Shown: piece by piece, positions 1 to 5,677 of the stretch
How the letters are laid out: each line of letters begins with the position of its first letter
Numbering within the stretch: position 1 is the first letter of the stretch
DNA from: JAGUXG01 sp043798435
Lineage (GTDB): Bacteria; UBA9089; UBA9088; JAGUXG01
Assembly (NCBI GenBank): GCA_043798435.1
Contig: JAZDOR010000215.1
Coordinates: 1-17,018 of the forward strand
Direction of reading: 5' to 3'
Length of the DNA stretch: 17,018 bases
The notes under the pieces: model-generated
What the model was told of the DNA's origin: nothing
What the model saw: the letters and a program-made list of their open reading frames with translations, nothing else
Databases searched by the model: none
Position numbers and translations under genes: made by a program

Positions 1-60
1 GATGAAGGCAGATTTTCAAGATTTTAAACATATAGAATTAACTCAAAAATTAATCCTGAT

Positions 61-120
61 AATCTGCGAAGATCTGCGTCCAATTAACTTGTCTCTGTGA
101 CTTCGGTGTTCTCTGTGGCA
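61..120. repeat. Short imperfect repeats built on CTGCG and CTGTG
   Basis: Two short imperfect direct repeats: ATCTGCG occurs twice about 11 bp apart (61-81), then a CTCTGTG-type unit recurs with a period of about 9-10 bp (91-119). It resembles the other short-period arrays in this window. No gene is visible in 1-145 apart from this; I found no convincing promoter for the downstream genes here. Confidence 0.5.
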
Positions 121-172
121 AGATTTATTTTTCTATGGATAAGATATGGAAGGGCTTTATTGGAGTAGTAAT

Positions 173-262
173 ATGACAGGGCTTTGCATTATGCTTGGCA
201 TAGCAGCATTAACAGGGATTGGGTTTCTTATAGCCTTCAGGATTCAGGATAGAAAAAAATAG
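173..262 (+). CDS. Putative 29-residue single-pass membrane peptide
   Basis: This ORF reads MTGLCIMLGIAALTGIGF, then LIAFRIQDRKK: one hydrophobic stretch followed by a positively charged tail, as expected for a tiny inner-membrane peptide. A GGAG sits 7 nt before the ATG. The frame is open further upstream to another ATG at 146. The TAG stop at 260-262 is immediately followed by the hicB ATG at 263, so the two would be translationally coupled. I do not recognise a family. It may be a chance ORF, since it is very short and lies in sequence with few other constraints; the coupling and the ribosome binding site are the arguments for it. Confidence 0.35.
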   Translation: MTGLCIMLGIAALTGIGFLIAFRIQDRKK

Positions 263-529
263 ATGAAGTTTATTCTGACGGATTATATCAATTTTGCTTT
301 GGAGTCTGCTGAATATGATAAGCTTGAGGACAGCTCTTTCTGTGGCAGAATACCAAAATGTAAGGGTGTAATTGCCTTTGCAAGCTCCTTGCGGGAATGT
401 GAAGAGGAATTGCACTCAACCCTAGAAGACTGGATTTTTGTTGGGATGAGATTAGGACATCATATTCCAGTAATTAATGGGATAAGCCTTAATAGGAGTG
501 TTTGCCGTGAGCCTGCTCTCTCCATGTAA
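263..529 (+). CDS. hicB: HicB-family antitoxin
   Basis: An 88-residue protein with the HicB core pattern: an N-terminal strand (MKFILTDYINFALESAEYD), an aspartate-bearing DSSFCGRIPKCKGVIAFA stretch around residues 23-40, a helix ECEEELHSTLEDWI (about 46-59), and the typical GHHIPVINGISL tail. HicB antitoxins have a partial RNase H-like fold and bind and neutralise HicA. The usual C-terminal DNA-binding domain of longer HicB proteins is not present, so self-repression of the operon cannot be assumed. It starts directly after the stop of a small upstream ORF and its 3' end overlaps hicA by 32 bp, as is usual for coupled toxin-antitoxin genes. The order is antitoxin first. Confidence 0.85.
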   Translation: MKFILTDYINFALESAEYDKLEDSSFCGRIPKCKGVIAFASSLRECEEELHSTLEDWIFVGMRLGHHIPVINGISLNRSVCREPALSM

Positions 530-737
530 ACGTAGAGAGTTCATTCGCAAGCTATGTAAACTTGGATTTAGCGGGCCTTTTGTTGGTAGAAAACATCATT
601 TTATGATCTATAAAGAGTATCGTCTTGCCATTCCTTCAAACCGTGAATATTCTATTCCACAACTGAAAATGATGCTTGGAGAGATAGAATCTATCTTGGA
701 AAGAAGGATTGCAATAGAAGAATGGTGTAATCTTTAA
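498..737 (+). CDS. hicA: HicA-family mRNA interferase toxin
   Basis: HicA toxins are small double-stranded-RNA-binding-fold proteins that cleave mRNA. This 79-residue frame has the expected layout: KRREFIRKLCKLGFSGPF (about residues 11-28), then GRKHHFM containing the presumed catalytic histidine region (about 31-37), then YRLAIPSNREYSIPQLKMML and a C-terminal helix ending ERRIAIEEW. The annotated start is a GTG at 498; a second in-frame GTG at 507 is equally possible, and I cannot decide between them. It overlaps hicB and ends 10 bp before the GH57 gene, so the three genes probably share a transcript. The frame is intact and the histidine is kept, so the toxin is likely functional. Confidence 0.82.
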   Translation: MFAVSLLSPCKRREFIRKLCKLGFSGPFVGRKHHFMIYKEYRLAIPSNREYSIPQLKMMLGEIESILERRIAIEEWCNL

Positions 738-747
738 GAGGTGTAAT

Positions 748-1947
748 ATGGTCTCAGTCTGTTTCTATTTTCAGGTTCATCAGCCTTTTCGCCTACAGAA
801 GGGCTACTCCTTCTTTGATATAGGTGCAAACCACTTCTATGAGGATGAGGAGGCTAATCGCCAGATTTGTAATAAGGTCTCGGATAAGTGCTATATTCCA
901 ACAAACAAGCTCCTCCTTGAGCTGATTGACAAATATGAGGGCAGGTTCAAGGTCGCCTTTTCTCTTAGCGGACTGGTGATTGACCAGTTTGAAAAGTATA
1001 ACCCATATGTTTTAGAGCTGTTTCAACAATTAGCTAAGACAGGTTGTGTTGAGTTTATAAACGAGACATATTACCACTCCCTTTCCTTCCTCTATTCAAA
1101 ACCTGAGTTTAAGCAACAGGTCTTGTTGCATAAGAAGAAGGTCAAGGAGCTATTCGGTCAAACACCAACGACATTCAGAAACACAGAGCTTATCTATAAC
1201 AATGAGGTAGCTAAGTTCATTGAGGATATGGGTTATACAACTATATTGGCTGAGGGTGCAGACCATATACTTGGCTGGAGAAGCCCGAATTTTCTATACA
1301 AGCCTGCCAATTGCTACAAGATAAACCTTTTGCTGAAGAACTATAAGCTCTCCGATGACATCGCCTTCAGGTTTTCCAATAGGGGCTGGGAGGAATGGCC
1401 ATTAACAGCAGAAAGGTATGCTCAATGGATTCATAGTAATGCTGGTCAGGGTGAGATTATCAACCTTTTTATGGACTATGAAACCTTTGGTGAGCACCAG
1501 TGGACGGATACCGGCATATTTGATTTTATGGCTGCTTTACCAGAAAAGGTATTGGCTCATCCAGATTTTCAATTCATTCTCCCAAAGGAGGCTTGTAAAT
1601 ATCATTCACCTGTTGGCCAGATTGATGTTCCTTATACTATTTCCTGGGCAGATGTTGAAAGGGATTTGACAGCCTGGGTCGGAAACCCGATGCAGGATTC
1701 TGCTATTGAAAAGGCTTACTCCTTAGAGAAAAGTGTGAAACAGACCAAGAACCAGGATTTAATCAATGTCTGGAGACGCCTCCTCGGCTCTGACCACTTT
1801 TATTATATGTGCACCAAGTGGTTCTCAGATGGTGATGTGCATAAGTACTTCAACCCCCATGAATCCCCTTATGATGCTTACATTGTCTATATGAATGTCC
1901 TGAATGACTTGGTTGAGACATTGAAAGAGAGAGGGATACAGGTTTAG
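748..1947 (+). CDS. Glycoside hydrolase family 57 (alpha-amylase type)
   Basis: A 399-residue GH57 protein. The family's conserved regions are readable: HQPFR at 11-15, VEFINETYYHSLS around 101-113, FRNTELIYNNE at 143-153 with Glu147 as the likely nucleophile, and MDYETFGEHQW at 242-252 with Asp243 as the likely acid/base. A later SWADVERDLTAW block (299-310) fits the C-terminal conserved region. GH57 enzymes act on alpha-1,4-glucans such as starch or glycogen, and the lack of a signal peptide suggests a cytoplasmic role in storage glucan metabolism. An AGAGGTG ribosome binding site lies 5 nt before the ATG. It follows hicA by 10 bp. No other glycogen gene is in the window, so amylase versus glucanotransferase activity is not settled. 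Confidence 0.88.
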   Translation: MVSVCFYFQVHQPFRLQKGYSFFDIGANHFYEDEEANRQICNKVSDKCYIPTNKLLLELIDKYEGRFKVAFSLSGLVIDQFEKYNPYVLELFQQLAKTGCVEFINETYYHSLSFLYSKPEFKQQVLLHKKKVKELFGQTPTTFRNTELIYNNEVAKFIEDMGYTTILAEGADHILGWRSPNFLYKPANCYKINLLLKNYKLSDDIAFRFSNRGWEEWPLTAERYAQWIHSNAGQGEIINLFMDYETFGEHQWTDTGIFDFMAALPEKVLAHPDFQFILPKEACKYHSPVGQIDVPYTISWADVERDLTAWVGNPMQDSAIEKAYSLEKSVKQTKNQDLINVWRRLLGSDHFYYMCTKWFSDGDVHKYFNPHESPYDAYIVYMNVLNDLVETLKERGIQV

Positions 1948-1975
1948 GGAATCGCGAATCTCGGATTGCGAATCT
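1948..1975. repeat. Four-unit heptamer array (CGAATCT-like)
   Basis: Directly after the GH57 stop codon come four 7-bp units in phase: GGAATCG, CGAATCT, CGGATTG, CGAATCT. It belongs to the pattern of short-period arrays seen elsewhere in the window, but with its own unit sequence. Confidence 0.55.
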
Positions 1976-1984
1976 AAGAAGAAG

Positions 1985-2090
1985 TAAACAGTTTATAAAT
2001 TATTGAAAAGAAACCTTCATACAAGCAATATCAAAAGGGGTATTTTATCTATTGTTGCTTGGTATTAAAAGAATTACATAAAACTGTTTA
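1985..2090. repeat. Nested inverted repeat of about 106 bp
   Basis: The outer arms TAAACAGTTT (1985-1994) and AAACTGTTTA (2081-2090) are perfect reverse complements. Inside them, ATACAAGCAATA (2019-2030) pairs imperfectly with the stretch 2050-2065 containing TATTGTTGCTTGG. The whole could form one long interrupted hairpin. It lies between convergent genes (GH57 and a PEP-CTERM gene), so it may be a MITE-like remnant or a bidirectional terminator. There is no ORF within it. Confidence 0.55.
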
Positions 2091-2110
2091 TATGTCCTGT
2101 CAGGCGTTCT

Positions 2111-2130
2111 TTGCCAAATTTGGCAATTTT
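2111..2130 (+). terminator. Possible plus-strand terminator hairpin
   Basis: The palindrome TTGCCAAATTTGGCAA (2111-2126) can form a 5-bp stem with an AAATTT loop, and is followed by TTTTG. It could end the hicBA-GH57 transcript. The stem is short and the site is 164 bp past the gene, so this is a tentative call. Confidence 0.35.
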
Positions 2131-2148
2131 GTTGATTGAAACAGACAA

Positions 2149-2170
2149 GGCAGGGTCAAGAAACCCTGCC
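2149..2170 (-). terminator. Rho-independent terminator of the PEP-CTERM gene
   Basis: GGCAGGGT (2149-2156) and ACCCTGCC (2163-2170) form a perfect 8-bp GC-rich stem with a 6-nt loop. On the minus strand it lies 9 nt after the stop codon of the gene at 2180-2848 and is followed by a T-rich run (TTGTCTGTTT). Confidence 0.75.
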
Positions 2171-2179
2171 TTTCGGTGA

Positions 2180-2848
2180 TTACTTCTTCTTCCTTTTAAT
2201 TCTGCTACCAAACAAACCTATTAAGCCGGTACCTAAAAGGAGCATAGTGCCTGGTTCAGGGAACAGTGGCAGACTGGTTGCGCCAACCGTCAATCCATGC
2301 CAATATTCAGCACTATCAGCAAATGTGATCGAGTTGTACTCACCAGGGAACCGAATAACACCGTGGACCTCTCCACTCCCGAAAAATCCCGTGCCGCCGG
2401 CATTGAGAATCGGAGTGCCATTTCCCCAATAACCTTTTCCGTAACTTAGTATTTCGATCGGCACCCCAAAATCAACCGTATTGCTGTTCCAACTTACCAA
2501 AGCCAGGAGAGGATCCTTTACTACCCGAGAGAAGGTGATCGTCTTAAAGCCACCGAAGTTACAAGCAATGATGTCAGAATTCGGCGGCGCATTGTCGACA
2601 GATGTACTTATATAAGGTGCGGAAGGATTCCAGTAGTTAATTCCACCGCTGGTTTGCGCGAAGACATACTGCCCGCTAAAAGTTACGCTAACTGTGCTCC
2701 CATCAACAATCATGTTTCCTGATACTATTAAAGGCGCTGTGCTTGTCCAATCTGCCCAAGATACCGTGGAAGCCTGCGCAGATCTTATGCAAGCCATCAC
2801 GAGCACCCCGGTTGCCAAAACTGTCATTCCTACCTTTTTCATTGTCAT
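2180..2848 (-). CDS. PEP-CTERM sorting domain protein
   Basis: A 222-residue secreted protein. Residues 1-26 form a signal peptide (MTMKKVGMTVLATGVLVMA, ending near AQA). The middle is a beta-rich, low-cysteine ectodomain with motifs such as TSGGINYWNPSAPYI (about 67-81). The C-terminus has the PEP-CTERM signal: FPEPGTM, a hydrophobic helix LLLGTGLIGLFG, and a basic tail SRIKRKKK. PEP-CTERM tails are recognised by exosortase, which cleaves and hands the protein to the cell surface or extracellular matrix. No exosortase lies in this window. An AGGAGG ribosome binding site precedes the ATG. A GC-rich terminator follows the gene. Its ectodomain function is unknown. Confidence 0.88.
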   Translation of the reverse strand: MTMKKVGMTVLATGVLVMACIRSAQASTVSWADWTSTAPLIVSGNMIVDGSTVSVTFSGQYVFAQTSGGINYWNPSAPYISTSVDNAPPNSDIIACNFGGFKTITFSRVVKDPLLALVSWNSNTVDFGVPIEILSYGKGYWGNGTPILNAGGTGFFGSGEVHGVIRFPGEYNSITFADSAEYWHGLTVGATSLPLFPEPGTMLLLGTGLIGLFGSRIKRKKK

Positions 2849-2880
2849 TCCTCCTTTTGTTTTAATTAGCTGGTGTTTTT

Positions 2881-2919
2881 AAGGTAATGGCTCCCACCAA
2901 CCATAAAAGACCTTACCTT
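2881..2919 (-). promoter_or_regulatory. Leader hairpin with GGTGGGAGC motif upstream of PEP-CTERM gene
   Basis: In the minus-strand leader, AAGGTAAGG (2919-2911) can pair with CCATTACCTT (2890-2881) with one bulge, enclosing the motif GGTGGGAGCCAT (2898-2887), which partly overlaps the 3' arm. An almost identical core, GGTGGGAGCTAT, occurs in the leader of the other PEP-CTERM gene (4169-4158). The function is unknown. A regulatory RNA element is one reading, a shared protein-binding site another. Confidence 0.4.
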
Positions 2920-2957
2920 TTTTCATGTATAGACATCACCTCCCATCAATCCGTCAA

Positions 2958-3064
2958 GCAAAATGTTGCCTAACGACAAGCTCAGCTCCGCCACCTGAGC
3001 GTATTCGTAAATTAAAACCGTTCCCTGCATCGGCTAAAGTGTATACATAGTTCGGCGATTTTGC
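2958..3064. repeat. Inverted repeat with an attC-like half site
   Basis: GCCTAAC at 2968-2974 matches the R'' core of integron attC sites and is followed, after GACAA, by GCTCAGCTCCGCC. The distal end has GTTCGGC (3050-3056), one base off the GTTRRRY core. Flanks are also complementary: GCAAAAT (2958-2964) and ATTTTGC (3058-3064). A nested perfect stem is GCTCAG (2980-2985) with CTGAGC (2995-3000). However, the distal L' box is not complementary to the proximal one, so a functional attC fold is not evident. It may be a decayed attC or an unrelated foldback. Confidence 0.3.
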
Positions 3065-3080
3065 CAAGTGAAATTGAAAA

Positions 3081-3103
3081 GGCAGGGACATGATGACCCT
3101 GCC
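3081..3103 (-). terminator. Rho-independent terminator after PEP-CTERM pseudogene
   Basis: GGCAGGG (3081-3087) and CCCTGCC (3097-3103) form a 7-bp stem with a 9-nt loop, followed on the minus strand by TTTTCAATTT. The stem is the same sequence as the terminator at 2149-2170, which suggests the two gene ends were once copies of each other. Confidence 0.7.
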
Positions 3104-3112
3104 TTCCGATGA

Positions 3113-3383
3113 TTACTTGTTCTTCTTTCTTCTGAGTCTGATGCCAGCTACACCTGTGCCGAAAAGAAGCATATTAGAAAGATGATAAAGCCGTCACATT
3201 AAGAGTAACAAAACCATTTACCAAACCTAAAACATTAAAAGTCTGCAGTAGAGCAAGATCGGTGTAGCTACCCAATATGTACTCTGATAGGTAGCATTTC
3301 CAAATGCTGCATTTCCCGTTGCCCAAGAAGAAGCATTAGTCTAATCAACAGAACCATATGATGCATCCATTTTCCAGAAACGA
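3113..3383 (-). pseudogene. Decayed PEP-CTERM protein gene
   Basis: The minus strand encodes an interrupted secreted-protein fragment. One frame reads FWKMDASYGSVD, then a TAG where a tryptophan codon would fit, then TNASSWATGNAAFGNATYQS. The next part, YTDLALLQTFNVLGLVNGFV, is in another frame. The last part, MLLFGTGVAGIRLRRKKNK, ends in TAA at 3113 and is a typical PEP-CTERM hydrophobic helix with a basic tail. The PEP motif and the signal-peptide half are missing; the upstream end runs into the 3' end of the neighbouring PEP-CTERM gene. At least one nonsense change and two frameshifts or deletions are needed to explain it. A terminator is still present at 3081-3103. It shows that this locus once carried three PEP-CTERM genes. 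Confidence 0.75.
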
Positions 3384-4100
3384 CTACTTTTTCTTCTGCT
3401 TCCTCTGCCGTCGAGCAACAAACAGGCCGGCAAAACCGATGCTCAAAAGAGTCAAAGTGATAGGTTCGGGAATAGAAGATTGTGCGGGGTTAAAACGATT
3501 GCCCTGCACATCGCAGGGAAACGCTCGATAGGCTGCGTATCCATTGGAAAGAGAGGTTTTGCGAACTATAAACTGAAAGTACTTACCTGAACTGGTGTTA
3601 TTAAAATCAAAGACTTGTGACTGATATTCTGTTAACACGCTGGCATCACCAGATGGACCAAATATTGAACCAATGGACAATAGAGAGTCCAGCGAATTCC
3701 CAACAAAGCCCTCAATCCTGGTGATCCCATTCGTATGCTGGATGATTTCGATCTGGTCCACGATAACCGGTTCGTCAAATTTGTAGGTTACAACCGCCCT
3801 TGTCGGATCAGGAACATAATTATCGACATAAACATGATCGTGCAGAGTGAGGTCGTCATAGTTATAAGCGAGTGAAGGGTTGAGTATAAAACCAATCCCT
3901 ATATTAATGTTCAATGGGAAAGGCGGAGCACTAACGCTCCAAACATTGTCTGCCAATGGATGACCACACCACCCATCACTACTGTTAACAGGGATCGAGA
4001 CTTCCACAATACTTGTTGCGTTGGCTTGCGTAATCGGTATGATTGTCGCACCAAGCAAAAACATTCCCATTGCTAAACTTGCTATAAAATTCTTTTTCAT
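3384..4100 (-). CDS. PEP-CTERM sorting domain protein
   Basis: A 238-residue secreted protein. A signal peptide covers about residues 1-28 (MKKNFIASLAMGMFLLGATI, ending near ANA). The ectodomain contains a stretch around 104-180 (TYKFDEPVIVDQIEIIQHTN, then GITRIEGFVGNSLDSL, later YFQFIVRKTSLSNGYAAYRA) that looks like a jellyroll/discoidin-type beta sandwich, though this fold is inferred. The C-terminus is SIPEPIT followed by LTLLSIGFAGLFVARR and a lysine-rich end, a clear PEP-CTERM signal. A GGAGGTG ribosome binding site precedes the ATG, and a near-consensus promoter lies about 132 nt upstream. It would be processed by an exosortase encoded elsewhere. The role is probably at the cell surface or in the matrix. 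Confidence 0.88.
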   Translation of the reverse strand: MKKNFIASLAMGMFLLGATIIPITQANATSIVEVSIPVNSSDGWCGHPLADNVWSVSAPPFPLNINIGIGFILNPSLAYNYDDLTLHDHVYVDNYVPDPTRAVVTYKFDEPVIVDQIEIIQHTNGITRIEGFVGNSLDSLLSIGSIFGPSGDASVLTEYQSQVFDFNNTSSGKYFQFIVRKTSLSNGYAAYRAFPCDVQGNRFNPAQSSIPEPITLTLLSIGFAGLFVARRQRKQKKK

Positions 4101-4157
4101 TTTTTACACCTCCAAATATTTTTGCAGATTAATTAAACTGCTTGTCTCTTTCTATTG

Positions 4158-4169
4158 ATAGCTCCCACC
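4158..4169 (-). promoter_or_regulatory. Shared leader motif GGTGGGAGCTAT
   Basis: This 12-nt motif lies 58-69 nt upstream of the ATG at 4100, within the transcribed leader predicted from the promoter at 4232-4260. It matches the motif at 2887-2898 in the other PEP-CTERM leader at 11 of 12 positions. Confidence 0.4.
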
Positions 4170-4231
4170 TTTTGACCCATCACTTCCTCTTTGGCAAATT
4201 GGAGCTTAACAAGTGATTATATAGTTTTTGC

Positions 4232-4260
4232 ATAATACTACCATTAAATCAAAATGTCAA
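4232..4260 (-). promoter_or_regulatory. Sigma-70-type promoter of the PEP-CTERM gene
   Basis: On the minus strand TTGACA (4260-4255) and TATTAT (4237-4232) are separated by exactly 17 nt. Transcription would start near 4225 and give a leader of about 125 nt before the ATG at 4100, long enough for post-transcriptional control. Confidence 0.75.
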
Positions 4261-4285
4261 GGGAAAAATTTTTTGGTTTGTTACA

Positions 4286-4335
4286 GCAAAATGAAAATGT
4301 CCTGTTTTCAGCAAAATAGAAATGTCCTATTTTGT
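4286..4335. repeat. Two tandem 25-bp copies of the IS left end
   Basis: Units 4286-4310 and 4311-4335 both read GCAAAATxxAAATGTCCT followed by a T-rich run, differing at only a few positions. The right end has a single copy. The transposase stop codon (4308-4310) lies in the outer copy. Confidence 0.65.
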
Positions 4336-5611
4336 ATTAGATAAAACAGATCTTTTATATAGGTCATCTTAAACCTCCTCCAAGGGTGATCCAATGGAAG
4401 AATATGCACCTTTCTTATCTTTAATTGCTCTTTTTCTTCTTTTGGTTTTAATGGTCTTTTCTCTATCTTTTTTATATTAAGCTCAATACCATTATAGGTG
4501 ATATGGATTGTGTTGTCTATTCTTTCTTCTACCACTACAGACTTTATTCTGGTATTAGGAGGAGTTTCTTCAATCTGATAGAGCTGGTTGTTATAGGAGA
4601 TTGTCCAGTCGTTCTTTAGAACCCTCTTTGTTTTTATGGAGAAGATACTTTCAAGGTTTAGCCCTCTTGGTATCTTTCTGTGGAGATTAGCCATATTTAA
4701 TGGGAGCTTACTGAACCTTTCGTTGTAGCCGGGTAAGTACCCTTCCAAGAATCTATTTGCCCCTTCTTTGGTGTTGATATTCTTCAACCTCATCTCTTTA
4801 ATGAGTCTGTCATGGAAGGTCTTAAATAGCCTTTCTATTCTTCCTTTAGCCTGAGGGCGGATGGCTCTGGACTACATCTACCCCTAACTCTTCTAAAGCC
4901 CTTTCAAACTGGCTCATAGGTTCTCTTTTGCCTTCTAACTCCTCCTCAATAGTGAGCTTTGCATTTGATTTGTAGGTAGTAGAGTTTATCCAAATAAAGG
5001 CTTTGAGGGACGCCATATTGCCCTATATAGCCTTTGAAACTATCCATAGCTGGAATTGTGCCCTCCAAGTCTGCGAAACGAGCAAATACAGTGCTTGTAG
5101 CATCGTCTTAAGCCATAATAACCATCTTTGGACCCCTTCCTTCTAACCAATCGTGATGTGAGCCATCCATCTGCACCATTTCCCCAAGATAGGCTTTTCT
5201 TTCTCTCCAGTGTCTGTGTTTCCTCCCTTTACGCTCTTTCTTCCAGAGAGGGTCTTTTATGAGCCAGGTTCTTAAAGTGCTTGTGCTTATTTTGATCTTA
5301 TCAATCTCAAAGAGTTTTTCGTTGGTTTTAGAGTAGGTCCAAAATCCAAAGTATGTTTCTTGATATAGATCAATCACCATCCTTTAATTGCTCTGGAATC
5401 CTTCTATTTGAAGGTTTATTTCTTGAACAATGAATTATTCCAATTGGGCCTTCTCTGGCAACTTTTTTGACCATTCTCCTTACCTGTCTTGACTTGAGAG
5501 ACCAAGGATACTTGCAGCTTTTCTTTGAGTCACCTGCTTCTCAATAGCCTCTTCTATCACCCTTAATCTCTTTGCTTCCTTTACCCTACAGACAGCCTCC
5601 TTTTCCTTCAT
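4308..5611 (-). pseudogene. ISNCY-family transposase, multiply frameshifted
   Basis: The gene starts at ATG 5611 after a GGAGGG ribosome binding site and begins MKEKEAVCRVKEAKRL, then a helix-turn-helix VTQRKAASILGLSS. The frame is lost there and resumes one base away as RQVRRMVKKVAREGP. It shifts again before VIDLYQETYFGFW (5380-5108), which includes the catalytic-domain motif GEMVQMDGSHHDWLEGRGPK with the first DDE Asp. A stop interrupts the IDDAT region. Further pieces DDATSTVFARFADLEG, then KGRIERLFKTFHDR (carrying the likely Glu), lead into the open frame 4793-4308, which ends NRTFLFC. At least three to four disruptions make this non-functional. The order of pieces matches the ISNCY (IS1202-like) transposase plan. 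Confidence 0.8.
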
Positions 5612-5677
5612 AATATCCCTCCTTTTTTGAGGGATATTTTATATCCTTGAATAGGACATTTTTATTTGCGTATTACA

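Larger units (their letters stand above)
4279..5677 (-). mobile_element. Decayed ISNCY-like insertion sequence
   Basis: The element is about 1.4 kb. The left end TGTTACAGCAAAATGAAAAT (from 4279) and the right end, read inward on the minus strand from 5677 as TGTAATACGCAAATAAAAAT, both continue into GTCCT and form imperfect terminal inverted repeats. It contains one minus-strand transposase gene, now broken. I see no convincing target-site duplication in the flanks, so the exact ends may be off by a few bases. The right end abuts the stop codon of the DUF2723 gene. Confidence 0.72.

Noticed and set aside
209..415. Minus-strand 68-residue ORF antisense to hicB
   Set aside because: It overlaps a recognised HicB gene and has no family resemblance or ribosome binding site.
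2694..2882. Plus-strand 62-residue ORF
   Set aside because: It is a shadow on the opposite strand of the PEP-CTERM signal peptide region.
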